The notes: generated from the sequence alone by a model not told the origin. A stretch of DNA of 64,000 bases from Flavobacterium sp. 9R (GCF_902506345.1 NZ_LR733413.1:2853974-2917973); one strand, 5' to 3'; positions 25,353 to 35,465 are shown, counted from the stretch's first letter. Numbers and translations are program-made.

Positions 25353-26503
25353 TATTTTTTAGGTGCAATTTTACTCAACATTAAGTCGTATTTCTCTAGC
25401 ATCATTGTTTTTGTTAATGCTCCTATTTCTTGCATTTGTGAGGCATTTTGGTAGCGCTTCATCGCTTTTTTGAAGTCTTCTTGCTTTTCATACATTAAGC
25501 CTAATTCATATTCCGCAAGCATTGATTTTGGATAATACTTATCGGCCAAAATTGCCAATTGATCCAATTCGCTAAAAGCATTGTTTTTTAAAATAGCAGC
25601 TTCAATAGCTTTGAAATCATTAATTCTAATCGGAATTTCAAGATGTAAAGCTTCGTTTAAAGTGCTATATTTTTTTTCTAAATAATCTACGTAGCCAGAA
25701 GGTAATAAGGCGATTTTATTACTAAACTCTAAAGAAGTAATGGGCTTGTAAGATTCAAAAATTTGATGCAAGGCACTTGGAATAGCATATAAGGTTTGTG
25801 AATAATGTCCCGCACCTTTGAATGATTCAAATTTGTAATTGACTAATGGATTGTTGTCTTTTTTGATGTTTTCATTCAGCATTTTGATAGGTTCTGACAA
25901 TTGTTTTATCTCGTCTTCACTAGTTGATAAGTAATAAAAAACGGGGCCTTTTGCTGCGCTTAATTGCTCAGCCACTCTTTTTTCCATTAGTGGTGCTAGT
26001 TCGGGATTTAATGAAATGTAAGCGTTAAAAAGCGGATTTTCTTTGTACAGAAAAAAGTTCAAATAACCAGCCGTAGTATCAAGTCCAGCAATCATTCGGA
26101 ATGGGGCTACGCGGTATTTTTTTTCAATATAAGGAAGCAATTCTTGACCTATAAACTCATAAAATGCAGCACCTTTTTCGGCAGGAAGACCTTGTGCATC
26201 TTCAAATTCGCTATCGTCAACCCGCTCATCGTTATGATTTTGATGAATACCAACGATTATTGTCTCAGGAAAATCATCCCAATAACTACCATAAGAAAGT
26301 GCGCCATAAAAGGGATCGAACAAAAAATCGCCATCTAATAATATCAAAAGTGGATATTTTTTAGCCGTATTTTTTTCGTAAGAAGGAGATAAACTTATGG
26401 TGATTTCTCGTTTTTCGGCTAACTTTTCAGAATCAAAAGATTCGGTTTTGTTTTGAGCATAAAGGGCTATCGAAAAGAATAGCATAAAAAGGACCTTTTT
26501 CAT
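25352..26503 (-). CDS. Exported esterase-fold (alpha/beta hydrolase) protein lacking the nucleophile serine
   Basis: 383 aa with a signal peptide (about 17 residues ending LYAQ). The N-terminal 250 residues have the putative esterase (EstD-like) fold: YPLLILLDGDFLF, ETIIVGIHQNHNDER, EFIGQELLPYIEKKYRV. The nucleophile elbow, normally G-H-S-x-G, reads IAGLDTTAGYLNFF, with Asp/Thr in place of Ser, while a candidate His remains (KGAGHYSQTL). The last 100 residues include a TPR-like helix pair (AEYELGLMYEKQEDFKKAMKRYQ). A binding or scaffold role is more likely than hydrolysis (inference). One-base overlap with radA. Confidence 0.8.
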   Translation of the reverse strand: MKKVLFMLFFSIALYAQNKTESFDSEKLAEKREITISLSPSYEKNTAKKYPLLILLDGDFLFDPFYGALSYGSYWDDFPETIIVGIHQNHNDERVDDSEFEDAQGLPAEKGAAFYEFIGQELLPYIEKKYRVAPFRMIAGLDTTAGYLNFFLYKENPLFNAYISLNPELAPLMEKRVAEQLSAAKGPVFYYLSTSEDEIKQLSEPIKMLNENIKKDNNPLVNYKFESFKGAGHYSQTLYAIPSALHQIFESYKPITSLEFSNKIALLPSGYVDYLEKKYSTLNEALHLEIPIRINDFKAIEAAILKNNAFSELDQLAILADKYYPKSMLAEYELGLMYEKQEDFKKAMKRYQNASQMQEIGALTKTMMLEKYDLMLSKIAPKK

Positions 26504-26590
26504 GATTTGGGGAGTCTAAATTAGGTTTGAATTAAAAACAGAGCAAGATACTATTTTAATTTATTTTATGAATAAATAGCATAGATTAGT

Positions 26591-26614
26591 TGCTTTTAAA
26601 GTCATAAAAGCAAA
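26591..26614. other. Small hairpin upstream of the esterase gene
   Basis: TTGCTTTTA (26591-26599) and TAAAAGCAA (26606-26614) form a 9-bp stem with a 6-nt loop, between panD and the esterase-fold gene, which are both on the minus strand. It may terminate panD-independent transcription or be a leader hairpin; no T-run. Confidence 0.35.
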
Positions 26615-26660
26615 TGCAATAGCGTCTTGAAAGTTAGTCTTTAGACAAATAAAAAAGGAA

Positions 26661-27011
26661 CTAGGTAAGAGAATTGTCGTTTTCGTTAGGGAAAACAATC
26701 CAAGGTTTAAAAGTTTTGGCTTCTTCAAATTCTAAAGTTGCGTAAGAGATGATAATGATGATATCGTCTTTTTGAACTTTTCTGGCAGCTGGACCATTTA
26801 GAGTGATGGTTCCAGAGTTTCTTTCACCTTTGATGGCATAGGTCTCAAAACGCTCGCCGTTATTGATGTTTACAATTGAAACTTTTTCGCCTTCAATAAT
26901 GTTGGAGGCGTCTAACAAGGCTTCATCAATAGTAATGCTACCGATATAATTTAAATCGGCGCCTGTAACTTTTACACGATGAATCTTAGATTTTACTACT
27001 TGAATTTGCAT
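26661..27011 (-). CDS. panD: Aspartate 1-decarboxylase
   Basis: Makes beta-alanine for pantothenate and CoA. 116 aa, pyruvoyl enzyme: the self-cleavage site Gly-Ser is seen in [10 protein letters not shown] (residues about 24-25), and the active-site region [17 protein letters not shown] is intact. Starts 13 bp after panC on the same strand; together they supply both halves of pantothenate. Confidence 0.95.
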   Translation of the reverse strand: MQIQVVKSKIHRVKVTGADLNYIGSITIDEALLDASNIIEGEKVSIVNINNGERFETYAIKGERNSGTITLNGPAARKVQKDDIIIIISYATLEFEEAKTFKPWIVFPNENDNSLT

Positions 27012-27024
27012 GCGGCAAAGGTAA

Positions 27025-27873
27025 TTAATTTAATGTAATTGTGTCAATCAAACGGATGTTGTTAACAAAAACTGCGATAAAAGCGCGATAATTTTTGGAT
27101 TTTTCTCTAAAAGTGATAGGTAAAAGTGTCGATTCGTCAGCAATTACGAAATATTCTAATTCGAATAAAGGGTGTTTTTTGAATTCTTTTTTTACCCAAT
27201 CTTCCACTAAATCAGCTTCTTGTGTTTGAAATCTTTCTTTGGCCTCTTTTAAAATAGCGTAAATTATGGCTGCTTCTTTTCTTTCATTACTGCTTAACCT
27301 CTCGTTACGAGAACTCATGGCTAAACCACTTGGTTCTCTGTGTATTGGACATCCAACAATTTCAACGGGAATGTGGTATTTAGCCACTAATTTTTTTACT
27401 ATCTGAAGTTGTTGAAAATCCTTCTCTCCAAAATAAGCTCTTGTTGGTGAAACTATATCAAACAGTCGTTTTACAATAGTTCCTACACCATCAAAATGAC
27501 CAGGTCTAAACTGTCCTTCCATTTGATGTTCTAATCCATCATAATCAAATGATTGTGAGGTTGTTTTTCCTTCATAAATATCCTCAACTGTTGGTGCGAA
27601 GACAATTATGTTATCGTTCAAAGCACTCATTTTTTTAACATCAGCCTCAAGTGTTCTTGGGTATTTGGCTAAGTCTTCTGGATTATTGAATTGTGTTGGA
27701 TTTACAAAAATACTAACAACGGTAAAATCGTTTTCTAGCAAAGACTGTTTCATTAGCGCCAAATGGCCATCATGCAATGCTCCCATCGTTGGTACAAAAC
27801 CAATAGTAGAATTGTTGGTCTTAACTGTTGCCAAGAATTCTCTTAAAGCGATGTTTTTATTGAAGATTTGCAT
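27025..27873 (-). CDS. panC: Pantothenate synthetase
   Basis: ATP-dependent condensation of pantoate with beta-alanine. 282 aa. The HxGH nucleotide motif is in [15 protein letters not shown] (near residue 34) and the KMSKS-like loop in [12 protein letters not shown]. Promoter-proximal gene of a panC-panD operon; the -7 box TAAGTTTG is at 27897-27904. Divergent from the GT5-like gene, a conserved flavobacterial arrangement as I recall. Confidence 0.95.
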   Translation of the reverse strand: MQIFNKNIALREFLATVKTNNSTIGFVPTMGALHDGHLALMKQSLLENDFTVVSIFVNPTQFNNPEDLAKYPRTLEADVKKMSALNDNIIVFAPTVEDIYEGKTTSQSFDYDGLEHQMEGQFRPGHFDGVGTIVKRLFDIVSPTRAYFGEKDFQQLQIVKKLVAKYHIPVEIVGCPIHREPSGLAMSSRNERLSSNERKEAAIIYAILKEAKERFQTQEADLVEDWVKKEFKKHPLFELEYFVIADESTLLPITFREKSKNYRAFIAVFVNNIRLIDTITLN

Positions 27874-27896
27874 GGTTATTTTATTAAAATTAGGTG

Positions 27897-27904
27897 CAAA
27901 CTTA
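27897..27904 (-). promoter_or_regulatory. -7 box of panC
   Basis: TAAGTTTG on the minus strand, 23 bp before the panC ATG. Confidence 0.45.
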
Positions 27905-27935
27905 ATATTTTAGTCCATAACTGCATAAAATTTTG

Positions 27936-27943
27936 TAATTTTG
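27936..27943 (+). promoter_or_regulatory. -7 box of the GT5-DUF4270-glmS unit
   Basis: TAATTTTG, matching TAnnTTTG, 38 bp before the ATG at 27982. It faces the panC promoter. Confidence 0.45.
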
Positions 27944-27981
27944 CAACGTTTTTATTGCCAATACAAAAAGTAAATACTACT

Positions 27982-28788
27982 ATGAAAGATAAGAGGATAT
28001 TATACGTGTCATCTGAAGTTGTTCCTTATCTTGCTGAGAATGAGGTCTCTTTAATGTCTTACGACGTTCCAAAAATGATTAATGATCAGGGTGGACAGAT
28101 AAGAATATTCATGCCGAGATATGGAAATATTAATGAGAGAAGACATCAATTGCATGAGGTAATTCGTCTCTCTGGGATGAATTTAGTGGTCAACGATCTC
28201 GATATGCCATTGATTATAAAAGTTGCGTCTATACCAAAAGAGAGAATTCAGGTTTATTTTATTGATAATGATGAATACTTCAAGCGAAAAGCAACTTTTG
28301 CTGATGAAGATGGTGTGATGTATCCTGATAATGATGAACGCGCAATCTTTTTTGCCAAAGGCGTTGTAGAAACCGTTAAGAAATTAAATTGGGTTCCAGA
28401 TATTATCCATGTTCACGGTTGGTTGGCATCAATGTTGCCGGTTTATATGAAACACTATTATAAAAACGAGGCGTTATTTTCTGAGACAAAAATCGTTACT
28501 TCGGTTTATGCTGAATCTTTTTCTGAGACTTTAGATGTTGAAATGATTAATAAAGTGAAGTTTGATGGGGTTCCGCACGAAGCCATAGCAGATTTAGAAC
28601 TTCCAAATTATGAAAATATTTTAAAGACAGCAATTCTTAACTCAGATGCTGTAATAATTGCTTCAGATAGTTTGTCTCCAAGTTTAACAAAATTTATAGA
28701 ATCTTCCAATAAACCTTTTTTACCTTTCGCACCGAAAGATGGTTTCGCTGAGGCGTACACCAATTTCTATTCAAATGAGGTGATTTAA
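27982..28788 (+). CDS. Glycogen/starch-synthase-like protein (N-terminal GT5 domain only)
   Basis: 268 aa. Matches the N-terminal catalytic half of GT5 glycogen synthases: ILYVSSEVVPYLAENEVS, GGQIRIFMPRYGNINERRHQ, DERAIFFAKGVVET and PDIIHVHGWLASMLPVY. Full enzymes are about 480 aa with a second Rossmann domain binding ADP-glucose; that domain is missing, and the KTGG motif near the N-terminus is replaced (here LAENEV). Glycogen synthesis is therefore doubtful. The gene is followed at 18 bp by DUF4270 and then glmS, suggesting an envelope-sugar role (inference). Start is ATG 27982 (MKDKRILYV). Confidence 0.85.
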   Translation: MKDKRILYVSSEVVPYLAENEVSLMSYDVPKMINDQGGQIRIFMPRYGNINERRHQLHEVIRLSGMNLVVNDLDMPLIIKVASIPKERIQVYFIDNDEYFKRKATFADEDGVMYPDNDERAIFFAKGVVETVKKLNWVPDIIHVHGWLASMLPVYMKHYYKNEALFSETKIVTSVYAESFSETLDVEMINKVKFDGVPHEAIADLELPNYENILKTAILNSDAVIIASDSLSPSLTKFIESSNKPFLPFAPKDGFAEAYTNFYSNEVI

Positions 28789-28806
28789 TTTAACTTTACG
28801 CAATTT

Positions 28807-30420
28807 ATGTACAATACGGCTTTCTTAAAGAAGTTAATTTTTATTTGTAGTTTTTTTATGTTTTTTTCTTGTGACAAAGACTACAATGTTGTTGGAGAAG
28901 ATTTGATTGGTGATAATAATTTTGAATTAGGGAAAGAATATTATGCTGTAAAAGCATATAATCAAAGTACAGGTGCTATTCAATCAGACAATTTACCTAT
29001 TAATACTTTAGGGATTTATACGAATGCCGCTTTTGGTACCACTACCGCAAGTTTTGCGACTCAATTAGAGTTAGCATCTGTAGATCCTACTATTGGTGCA
29101 AATGCAGTTATGGACAGTGTTGTTTTGAATATTCCTTACTTCAATACCGTTACAAATACCAATACTACAAACGGCATTAAAACCTATGAATTAGATTCTA
29201 TTTATGGAACCTCCAAAGCGCCTTTTAGATTAAGTATTTATGAATCCGGTTATTTTATGCGAGATTTAGATCCTGCAACTAATTTTAAAGAAAAACAAGC
29301 TTATTACAGTAATCAAAAAAATGATTTTGATGGCTTGAAAATAGGTAGCAGACTAAACGATGCTGCTGACGCCAAAGAGAATGATGCTTTTTATTTTGAT
29401 CCAACAGAAATTGCTGAAAAGACAACTGACGAGGATACCAAAAAAACAACCACTACTCGTACAGCTCCAGCAATGCGATTGAAGTTGAATAACTCTTTTT
29501 TTACTTCTAAAATTTTGAATGCTCCTAGTGGTAAGTTAACTACAAATTCAGCATTGAAGGACTACTTTAGAGGTTTGTATTTTAAAGTAGAAAAGACAGC
29601 AGCAGCTGAAAATATGGCTAGTATCAACTTTGCAAAAGGAGTTATTAGATTGTATTACAAAGAAGATCAGTCGACTACTGCAAATGGTGTTACTACTGTA
29701 AAGAGAGTCAATAAAACGTTAGACCTTAATTTAAAAGGGAATACAGTTAATTTTTTCGAAGAATCAAATACAAATGCTGCTTATTTATCAGCGATAAGCA
29801 GTCCAAATAGTACTTTAGGGGACTCTAAATTATACTTAAAAGGTGGAGTAGGTTCAAATGCCGTTATTGAATTGTTTGGACCAGACAACAATAATAATGG
29901 AGTTGCAGATGAACTTGAAACATTAAGAAAAAGTGGATGGTTAATCAATGAAGCAAATTTAGTATTTAATATAGATACTGATGCGATGAAAAACTCTGTA
30001 GAGCCCAATAGGATTTATGTATACAATTTGACCAATAAAACTGCTGTTTTAGATTATTTAACAGATAATACTACGGCAGGTGGCGGTAAAGAAAAATTCA
30101 ATAAATTTATTTTTGATGGTATCTTAAGGAAGGAAGCGATTACTAATGGTAGAGGTTTGACTTATAAAGTTCGTATTACGAATCAAATAAAAAACTTGAT
30201 AAAGAATGCGGATTCTACGAATGTTAAATTAGGTGTTGTTGTTACAGAAAATATTGCTGTTGCATCATTCAACAAGCTAAAGACGCCTAATAGTCTTTTT
30301 TCTGTAGTACCAACAGCATCAATTTTTAATCCTTTAGGTACTGTTCTTTTTGGTTCGAATCCTGCTGTGCCAGAAAACAAACGCCTACGTTTAGAGATAA
30401 TTTATACCAAACCTAATTAA
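28807..30420 (+). CDS. DUF4270 family lipoprotein
   Basis: 537 aa. N-terminal hydrophobic signal and lipobox (MFFSCDKDYN, Cys near residue 22), then the DUF4270 start VVGEDLIGDNNFELGK. Predicted beta-rich and outer-membrane anchored. The family is Bacteroidota-specific and its function is unknown. Translationally close to the GT5-like gene (18 bp) and glmS (13 bp), consistent with one operon. Confidence 0.88.
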   Translation: MYNTAFLKKLIFICSFFMFFSCDKDYNVVGEDLIGDNNFELGKEYYAVKAYNQSTGAIQSDNLPINTLGIYTNAAFGTTTASFATQLELASVDPTIGANAVMDSVVLNIPYFNTVTNTNTTNGIKTYELDSIYGTSKAPFRLSIYESGYFMRDLDPATNFKEKQAYYSNQKNDFDGLKIGSRLNDAADAKENDAFYFDPTEIAEKTTDEDTKKTTTTRTAPAMRLKLNNSFFTSKILNAPSGKLTTNSALKDYFRGLYFKVEKTAAAENMASINFAKGVIRLYYKEDQSTTANGVTTVKRVNKTLDLNLKGNTVNFFEESNTNAAYLSAISSPNSTLGDSKLYLKGGVGSNAVIELFGPDNNNNGVADELETLRKSGWLINEANLVFNIDTDAMKNSVEPNRIYVYNLTNKTAVLDYLTDNTTAGGGKEKFNKFIFDGILRKEAITNGRGLTYKVRITNQIKNLIKNADSTNVKLGVVVTENIAVASFNKLKTPNSLFSVVPTASIFNPLGTVLFGSNPAVPENKRLRLEIIYTKPN

Positions 30421-30433
30421 TATAAAATATAGT

Positions 30434-32281
30434 ATGTGTGGAATTGTTGGATATATAGGCTACAGAGAGGCTTACCCGATAGTTATAAAAGGGTTAAAGC
30501 GTTTAGAGTATAGAGGTTATGATAGTGCTGGAATCATGGTATATGATGGGCATGATATCAAGCTTAGTAAGACTAAGGGTAAAGTATCTGATTTAGAGAT
30601 TAAATCGAATTCAGAGATTGCTGTAAATGGGACTATTGGTATGGGGCATACACGTTGGGCTACTCATGGTGTTCCAAATGATGTGAATTCGCATCCACAT
30701 GTTTCTAATTCTGGTGATCTTACAATAATTCACAATGGTATTATTGAAAATTATGCTCCTTTAAAACAAGAGTTAATTAAAAGAGGGTATGTTTTTCACT
30801 CAGATACAGATACCGAAGTTTTAGTAAATCTAATTGAAGAAGTTCAAAAAAAGGAAAAATTAAAACTTGGAAAAGCAGTTCAATTGGCTTTAAATCAAGT
30901 TGTAGGTGCTTATGCTATTGCTGTTTTTGACAAAAAAAATCCTAATGAAATTGTTGCAGCGCGTTTAGGTAGTCCTTTGGCTATTGGTGTTGGTGAAGGA
31001 GAGTACTTTATTGCATCTGACGCTTCACCATTTATTGAATACACTTCTAATGCTGTTTATTTAGAAGATGGTGAGATGGCTAATATTCGTTTGCATAGGC
31101 CAATGAAAGTTCGAAAAATAATGGACGATTCTTTGGTTGATCCTTATATTCAAGAGCTTCAAATGAATTTGGAGCAAATTGAAAAAGGAGGTTATGAGCA
31201 TTTTATGCTAAAAGAAATTTATGAGCAACCTAGTGTTATAAAAGATACCTATAGAGGAAGACTTCATGCTAATGATGGTATTATTCAAATGGCTGGTGTT
31301 GAAGATAATTTAGAAAAATTTTTAAATGCAGATCGTATTATTATTGTCGCTTGTGGTACTTCTTGGCATGCTGGTTTGGTTGCTGAATATGTATTTGAAG
31401 AGTTTACTAGGATACCTGTAGAGGTAGAGTATGCATCTGAATTTAGATACCGTAATCCAATTATTACAAGTAAAGATGTTGTGATTGCTATTTCGCAATC
31501 TGGAGAAACTGCAGACACGATGGCGGCTATTAAATTAGCCAAAGAGCACGGAGCTTTCGTTTTTGGTGTTTGTAATGTTGTTGGATCTTCAATTTCGAGA
31601 GAGACACATGCAGGAGCTTACACGCATGCAGGACCTGAAATTGGGGTTGCTTCTACTAAAGCGTTTACCACTCAAATTACAGTTTTAAATATGATCGCCT
31701 TGCGTTTGGCAAAAGCGAAAGGAACTTTAACGCAGTCTGACTATAGAACGTATTTGCAAGAATTGGAGTTTATTCCAAGCAAAGTCTTAGAAGCTTTAGA
31801 AACTAACGAACAGGCAAAAGTTATCGCTGCTACGTTTAAAGATGCTCCAAATTGTTTGTATTTAGGTCGTGGTTATAATTTTCCTGTAGCATTAGAAGGC
31901 GCTTTAAAGTTAAAGGAAATATCATATATTCATGCTGAGGGATATCCTGCGGCTGAGATGAAACATGGTCCAATTGCTTTGATTGATGAGCAAATGCCAG
32001 TTATCGTTATTGCACCTAAGCAAGGGCATTATGATAAGATTGTAAGTAATATTCAAGAAATAAAATCCAGAAGTGGTCGTATTATCGCTGTTGTTACAAA
32101 AGGTGATACGCAAGTTAGAGATTTGGCTGATTTTGTAATTGAAATTCCAGAGACGTCAGATGCGTTATCGCCTCTAATTACTACAATCCCGCTTCAGTTA
32201 TTGTCGTATCATATAGCTGTATTGAGAGGTTGTAATGTAGATCAACCTAGAAATTTAGCTAAATCCGTTACGGTAGAATAA
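30434..32281 (+). CDS. glmS: Glutamine--fructose-6-phosphate aminotransferase (isomerizing)
   Basis: First committed step to UDP-GlcNAc: fructose-6-P plus glutamine gives glucosamine-6-P. 615 aa. Cys2 (after Met removal, MCGIVGYIG) is the N-terminal nucleophile of the glutaminase domain; HTRWATHG and the two SIS sugar-isomerase domains follow (ACGTSWHAGL, SQSGETADTMAAI), ending NLAKSVTVE. No glmS ribozyme is possible in the 13-bp gap upstream. A strong terminator follows. Confidence 0.97.
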   Translation: MCGIVGYIGYREAYPIVIKGLKRLEYRGYDSAGIMVYDGHDIKLSKTKGKVSDLEIKSNSEIAVNGTIGMGHTRWATHGVPNDVNSHPHVSNSGDLTIIHNGIIENYAPLKQELIKRGYVFHSDTDTEVLVNLIEEVQKKEKLKLGKAVQLALNQVVGAYAIAVFDKKNPNEIVAARLGSPLAIGVGEGEYFIASDASPFIEYTSNAVYLEDGEMANIRLHRPMKVRKIMDDSLVDPYIQELQMNLEQIEKGGYEHFMLKEIYEQPSVIKDTYRGRLHANDGIIQMAGVEDNLEKFLNADRIIIVACGTSWHAGLVAEYVFEEFTRIPVEVEYASEFRYRNPIITSKDVVIAISQSGETADTMAAIKLAKEHGAFVFGVCNVVGSSISRETHAGAYTHAGPEIGVASTKAFTTQITVLNMIALRLAKAKGTLTQSDYRTYLQELEFIPSKVLEALETNEQAKVIAATFKDAPNCLYLGRGYNFPVALEGALKLKEISYIHAEGYPAAEMKHGPIALIDEQMPVIVIAPKQGHYDKIVSNIQEIKSRSGRIIAVVTKGDTQVRDLADFVIEIPETSDALSPLITTIPLQLLSYHIAVLRGCNVDQPRNLAKSVTVE

Positions 32282-32301
32282 TTTTTTTGACCATAATAAA
32301 G

Positions 32302-32334
32302 ACCCCAAATACGTAGGTATTTGGGGTTTTTTTA
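32302..32334 (+). terminator. glmS terminator
   Basis: ACCCCAAATAC (32302-32312) and GTATTTGGGGT (32317-32327) form an 11-bp perfect stem with a 4-nt loop, followed by a T-run. Confidence 0.9.
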
Positions 32335-32430
32335 TGCTTTTTTGTTGCTTTTTTCAATCGATTTCGTTGATAAAATCATTTTTATTAAAAATTTAAAAAA
32401 ACACCATAAAAAGTACGATTAATACAATTT

Positions 32431-32446
32431 ATTATGCATGCATAAT
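32431..32446. promoter_or_regulatory. 16-bp perfect palindrome upstream of the TonB receptor
   Basis: ATTATGCATGCATAAT is its own reverse complement. It lies about 150 bp before a weak -7 box (TACATTTA, 32582-32589) of the TonB receptor gene, within a very A/T-rich 290-bp region that has no ORF. The phrase tttttattaaaaagtacg occurs around 32478-32498 with a similar phrase at 32400-32417. A dimeric regulator site is plausible; no known box fits. Confidence 0.4.
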
Positions 32447-32616
32447 TTTTTATTTATCCATTTAACCTAAAAATCTGTTTTTATTAAAAAGTACGCAACA
32501 ATAAATTGGTTTTTTTAAGCCCTTTTTAATGCTATTTCGGCAGTTTTTTATGCCTATTTTTATTAATATCAAAAATATTTTTACATTTACGACCTAAACC
32601 AATTAACTCGAACCTA

Positions 32617-35436
32617 ATGAGAATTTATTTACTTTTTTTGTCATTGTTTTTTTGTGGCTTAACTTTTGCTCAAAATTCAATTTCAGGGTCTGTTTCCGAC
32701 CGTAATGGCCAGCCAATTCCTGGTGTCAATGTTAAAGTCATCGGGCAAGATGCAAGTACTGCTACCGATTTTGACGGTAAGTTTATCTTGAAGTCTGTTC
32801 AATCTCTGCCTGCAAAGATTGAAATTTCAAGTTTGGGTTTTACAACTCAAATTCTGACTGTAAAATCTTATAGTGAAAAGATAACAGTAAAATTATTAGA
32901 TGAAGAAACTAAATTGGATGAAATTGTAGTTTCTGCCTCAAGAACTCCAGAGCGAGTTTTAGAATCTCCGGTAACTATTGAAAGAATGGGTATTGCTGAT
33001 GTTAAGAAAACAGCATCGCCATCTTTTTATGATGGATTAGAGAATATGAAAGAAGTGCAAATGAATACTTCAAGTATGTCATTTAAGTCTATCAATACTC
33101 GTGGATTTGCTTCTGTTGCAAATACAAGATTTATGCAGTTGGTAGATGGAATGGATAACTCTTCACCGCTGTTAAACTTTCCATTGGGTAACCTTATAGG
33201 TCTTTCGGAGATTGATGTACAAAGTGTTGAGCTATTGCCAGGAGCATCTTCTGCATTATATGGAGCTAATGCTTTCAATGGAATTTTGTTTATGAATAGT
33301 AAAAATCCGTTTTCTTCTCCTGGAATTACTGCCTATGCTAAGTTTGGTCAAACAAGCCAACAAGCTGCGGGGACTAATGATTATTATGATTATGGTGTGA
33401 GAATGGCAGGAGTGTTTAGTCCTTATTTTGCAGCAAAGGCTAATTTCTCAGTTATGAGAGGTACAGAGTGGCATGCGGTAAATTATGATGATAAGACGAG
33501 AGCTGGTATAGATAGAAATACTATAAATTATGATGGTATCAATGTGTATGGTGATGAAGTAGCGACCAATATTAGAAATGTAGGTACTGCATTAGCTGCA
33601 CAAGGATTGATTCCTGCATCTGCAGTGAATTTGTTGCCAAACACTACTGTAAGTAGAACGGGTTACAATGAGGTGGATTTGACCGATAATAAAGTTGCGA
33701 ATACTAAGATAGATTTCTCTTTACATTACCGCCCATTTGGTGATGAAAAATTAGAAGTGATTTGGCAAAGTAAATTTGGTTTTGGTAACACCATATACCA
33801 GGGAGCAAATCGTTATTATTTGAATAATTTCTTTATGCAACAGCATAAAATTGAGTTTAAAGGAAAAAATTTCTTTGTAAGAGGTTATTTTACTACTGAG
33901 GATGGTGGTTCTTCTTATGACATGTTGTTTACAGGTATTAATGTAAACAGAAAATGGAAAAGCGATACAACTTGGTTTGGTCAATATGCTGGAGCATATG
34001 TTTCCGGTACCTTAGGAGGTTTGACACCAGATCAAGCGCATACCAACGCAAGAAAAATTGCGGATACAGGTAGACTAATTCCTGGAACTGCTGCTTTTAA
34101 AAATGCATTTAATCAAGTTATTGCGGATCCTGATGTTTTAACAGGTTCAAAATTGTTTGACAATTCAAGAATTTATCACTCTGATGCCAATTATAATCTA
34201 AAAGATTTAATTTCTTTTGCTGAAATACAAGTTGGTGGCTCATTCAGACAATACCAATTGGATTCTGGTGGGCGTATTTACACTGATGCAGATGGTCCTA
34301 TATATTACAACGAATATGGATTATACACACAAGCGACTAAAAAGATGATGGACGACCGTTTGAAGTTTACTGGATCTATTCGTTATGATAAGTCACAAAA
34401 TTTTAAAGGAAATTACTCTCCTAGAGTTTCCTTAGTGTATTCTGCAGGTCAAAATAAGAATCATAATTTTAGAGGGTCTTTTCAAACAGGTTTCAGAAAC
34501 CCATCTACACAAGATCAATATATCGGATTTAACGTAGGTAGTGCTATTTTATTAGGATCTGCTCCAGATAACTTAACTAGATATTCTGAAACTTTGCCTG
34601 TTGCTACTGCACTTGGACAATCATTTGCAGGCGGAACATCAGCCACTATTAATGGGTTGAATGCCTACAACAATTCTTACACAGCTTCATCTGTACTTGC
34701 TTTTGCTGCAGCGGGTGGTAATACTGCTTTATTAAGAAAAACGAATGTTGACTTTGTTAAGCCTGAGGAAGTGAAAGCGTTTGAATTAGGATACCGTTCT
34801 TTTGTTAATAATACTTCTATTGATATTAATGGATATTATAATATCTATAATAATTTTATTGGGAATTTAAATGTAGTAGCGCCATTGTATGGTACTGCTC
34901 AAGATACGCCAAATGCTACTCCTAATCCAGCTGATCTTGGATGGCAGTCAGTTCATGCTTTAGGAACAGGAAATACTAGAACATTTCAATTGTATACTAA
35001 TACAGCTTTAGAGATCAAATCATTAGGATTTGGAATTGGATTATCTAGAAAAGTATACCAAGATTTCGAAGTAGGCGTAAACTACAACTATGCAGAGTTT
35101 AGTTTCGATCAAGCTCAGGACCCAAGTTTTGAAGCTGGTTTCAATACACCGAAGCATCGTGTTAAAGCGACTATTGGTAACGAAAAATTATTCAAAAACT
35201 TCGGATTTAATGTTAGCGGTAGATGGAACAGTGAATACTTATGGCAATCTTCTTTTGCTGACGGTGTAATTGAAGCTGCAACAGTAATTGATGCTCAATT
35301 GAACTATTTAATCCCATCATTGAGATCTACTATTAAGATTGGAGCTTCTAATATTGGTAGTAGAGAGTATGGTCAAGTATTGGGGGCTGGATTAATCGGG
35401 CAACAGTACTTTGCTTCTTGGACAATCAACCCGTAA
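32617..35436 (+). CDS. TonB-dependent outer-membrane receptor
   Basis: 939 aa. Signal peptide (about 18 residues ending TFAQ), a carboxypeptidase-like regulatory domain (residues about 22-100, ISGSVSDRNGQPIPGVNVKV), plug domain (about 110-230, with IVVSASRTPERVLESPVTIERM), then a 22-strand-type barrel. It is not of the SusC length class and no SusD follows. Instead, the next gene 29 bp downstream is an SGNH hydrolase lipoprotein, so the pair probably cleaves and imports an esterified substrate (inference). The C-terminus (QQYFASWTINP) is slightly unusual for a barrel, which normally ends in Phe. Confidence 0.93.
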   Translation: MRIYLLFLSLFFCGLTFAQNSISGSVSDRNGQPIPGVNVKVIGQDASTATDFDGKFILKSVQSLPAKIEISSLGFTTQILTVKSYSEKITVKLLDEETKLDEIVVSASRTPERVLESPVTIERMGIADVKKTASPSFYDGLENMKEVQMNTSSMSFKSINTRGFASVANTRFMQLVDGMDNSSPLLNFPLGNLIGLSEIDVQSVELLPGASSALYGANAFNGILFMNSKNPFSSPGITAYAKFGQTSQQAAGTNDYYDYGVRMAGVFSPYFAAKANFSVMRGTEWHAVNYDDKTRAGIDRNTINYDGINVYGDEVATNIRNVGTALAAQGLIPASAVNLLPNTTVSRTGYNEVDLTDNKVANTKIDFSLHYRPFGDEKLEVIWQSKFGFGNTIYQGANRYYLNNFFMQQHKIEFKGKNFFVRGYFTTEDGGSSYDMLFTGINVNRKWKSDTTWFGQYAGAYVSGTLGGLTPDQAHTNARKIADTGRLIPGTAAFKNAFNQVIADPDVLTGSKLFDNSRIYHSDANYNLKDLISFAEIQVGGSFRQYQLDSGGRIYTDADGPIYYNEYGLYTQATKKMMDDRLKFTGSIRYDKSQNFKGNYSPRVSLVYSAGQNKNHNFRGSFQTGFRNPSTQDQYIGFNVGSAILLGSAPDNLTRYSETLPVATALGQSFAGGTSATINGLNAYNNSYTASSVLAFAAAGGNTALLRKTNVDFVKPEEVKAFELGYRSFVNNTSIDINGYYNIYNNFIGNLNVVAPLYGTAQDTPNATPNPADLGWQSVHALGTGNTRTFQLYTNTALEIKSLGFGIGLSRKVYQDFEVGVNYNYAEFSFDQAQDPSFEAGFNTPKHRVKATIGNEKLFKNFGFNVSGRWNSEYLWQSSFADGVIEAATVIDAQLNYLIPSLRSTIKIGASNIGSREYGQVLGAGLIGQQYFASWTINP

Positions 35437-35465
35437 TTATTCATTAATCAAAAAAAATTAGAACA

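Noticed and set aside
27868..27981. 38-residue N-terminal extension of the GT5-like protein
   Set aside because: It overlaps the panC start and both divergent -7 boxes; ATG 27982 gives the family N-terminus.
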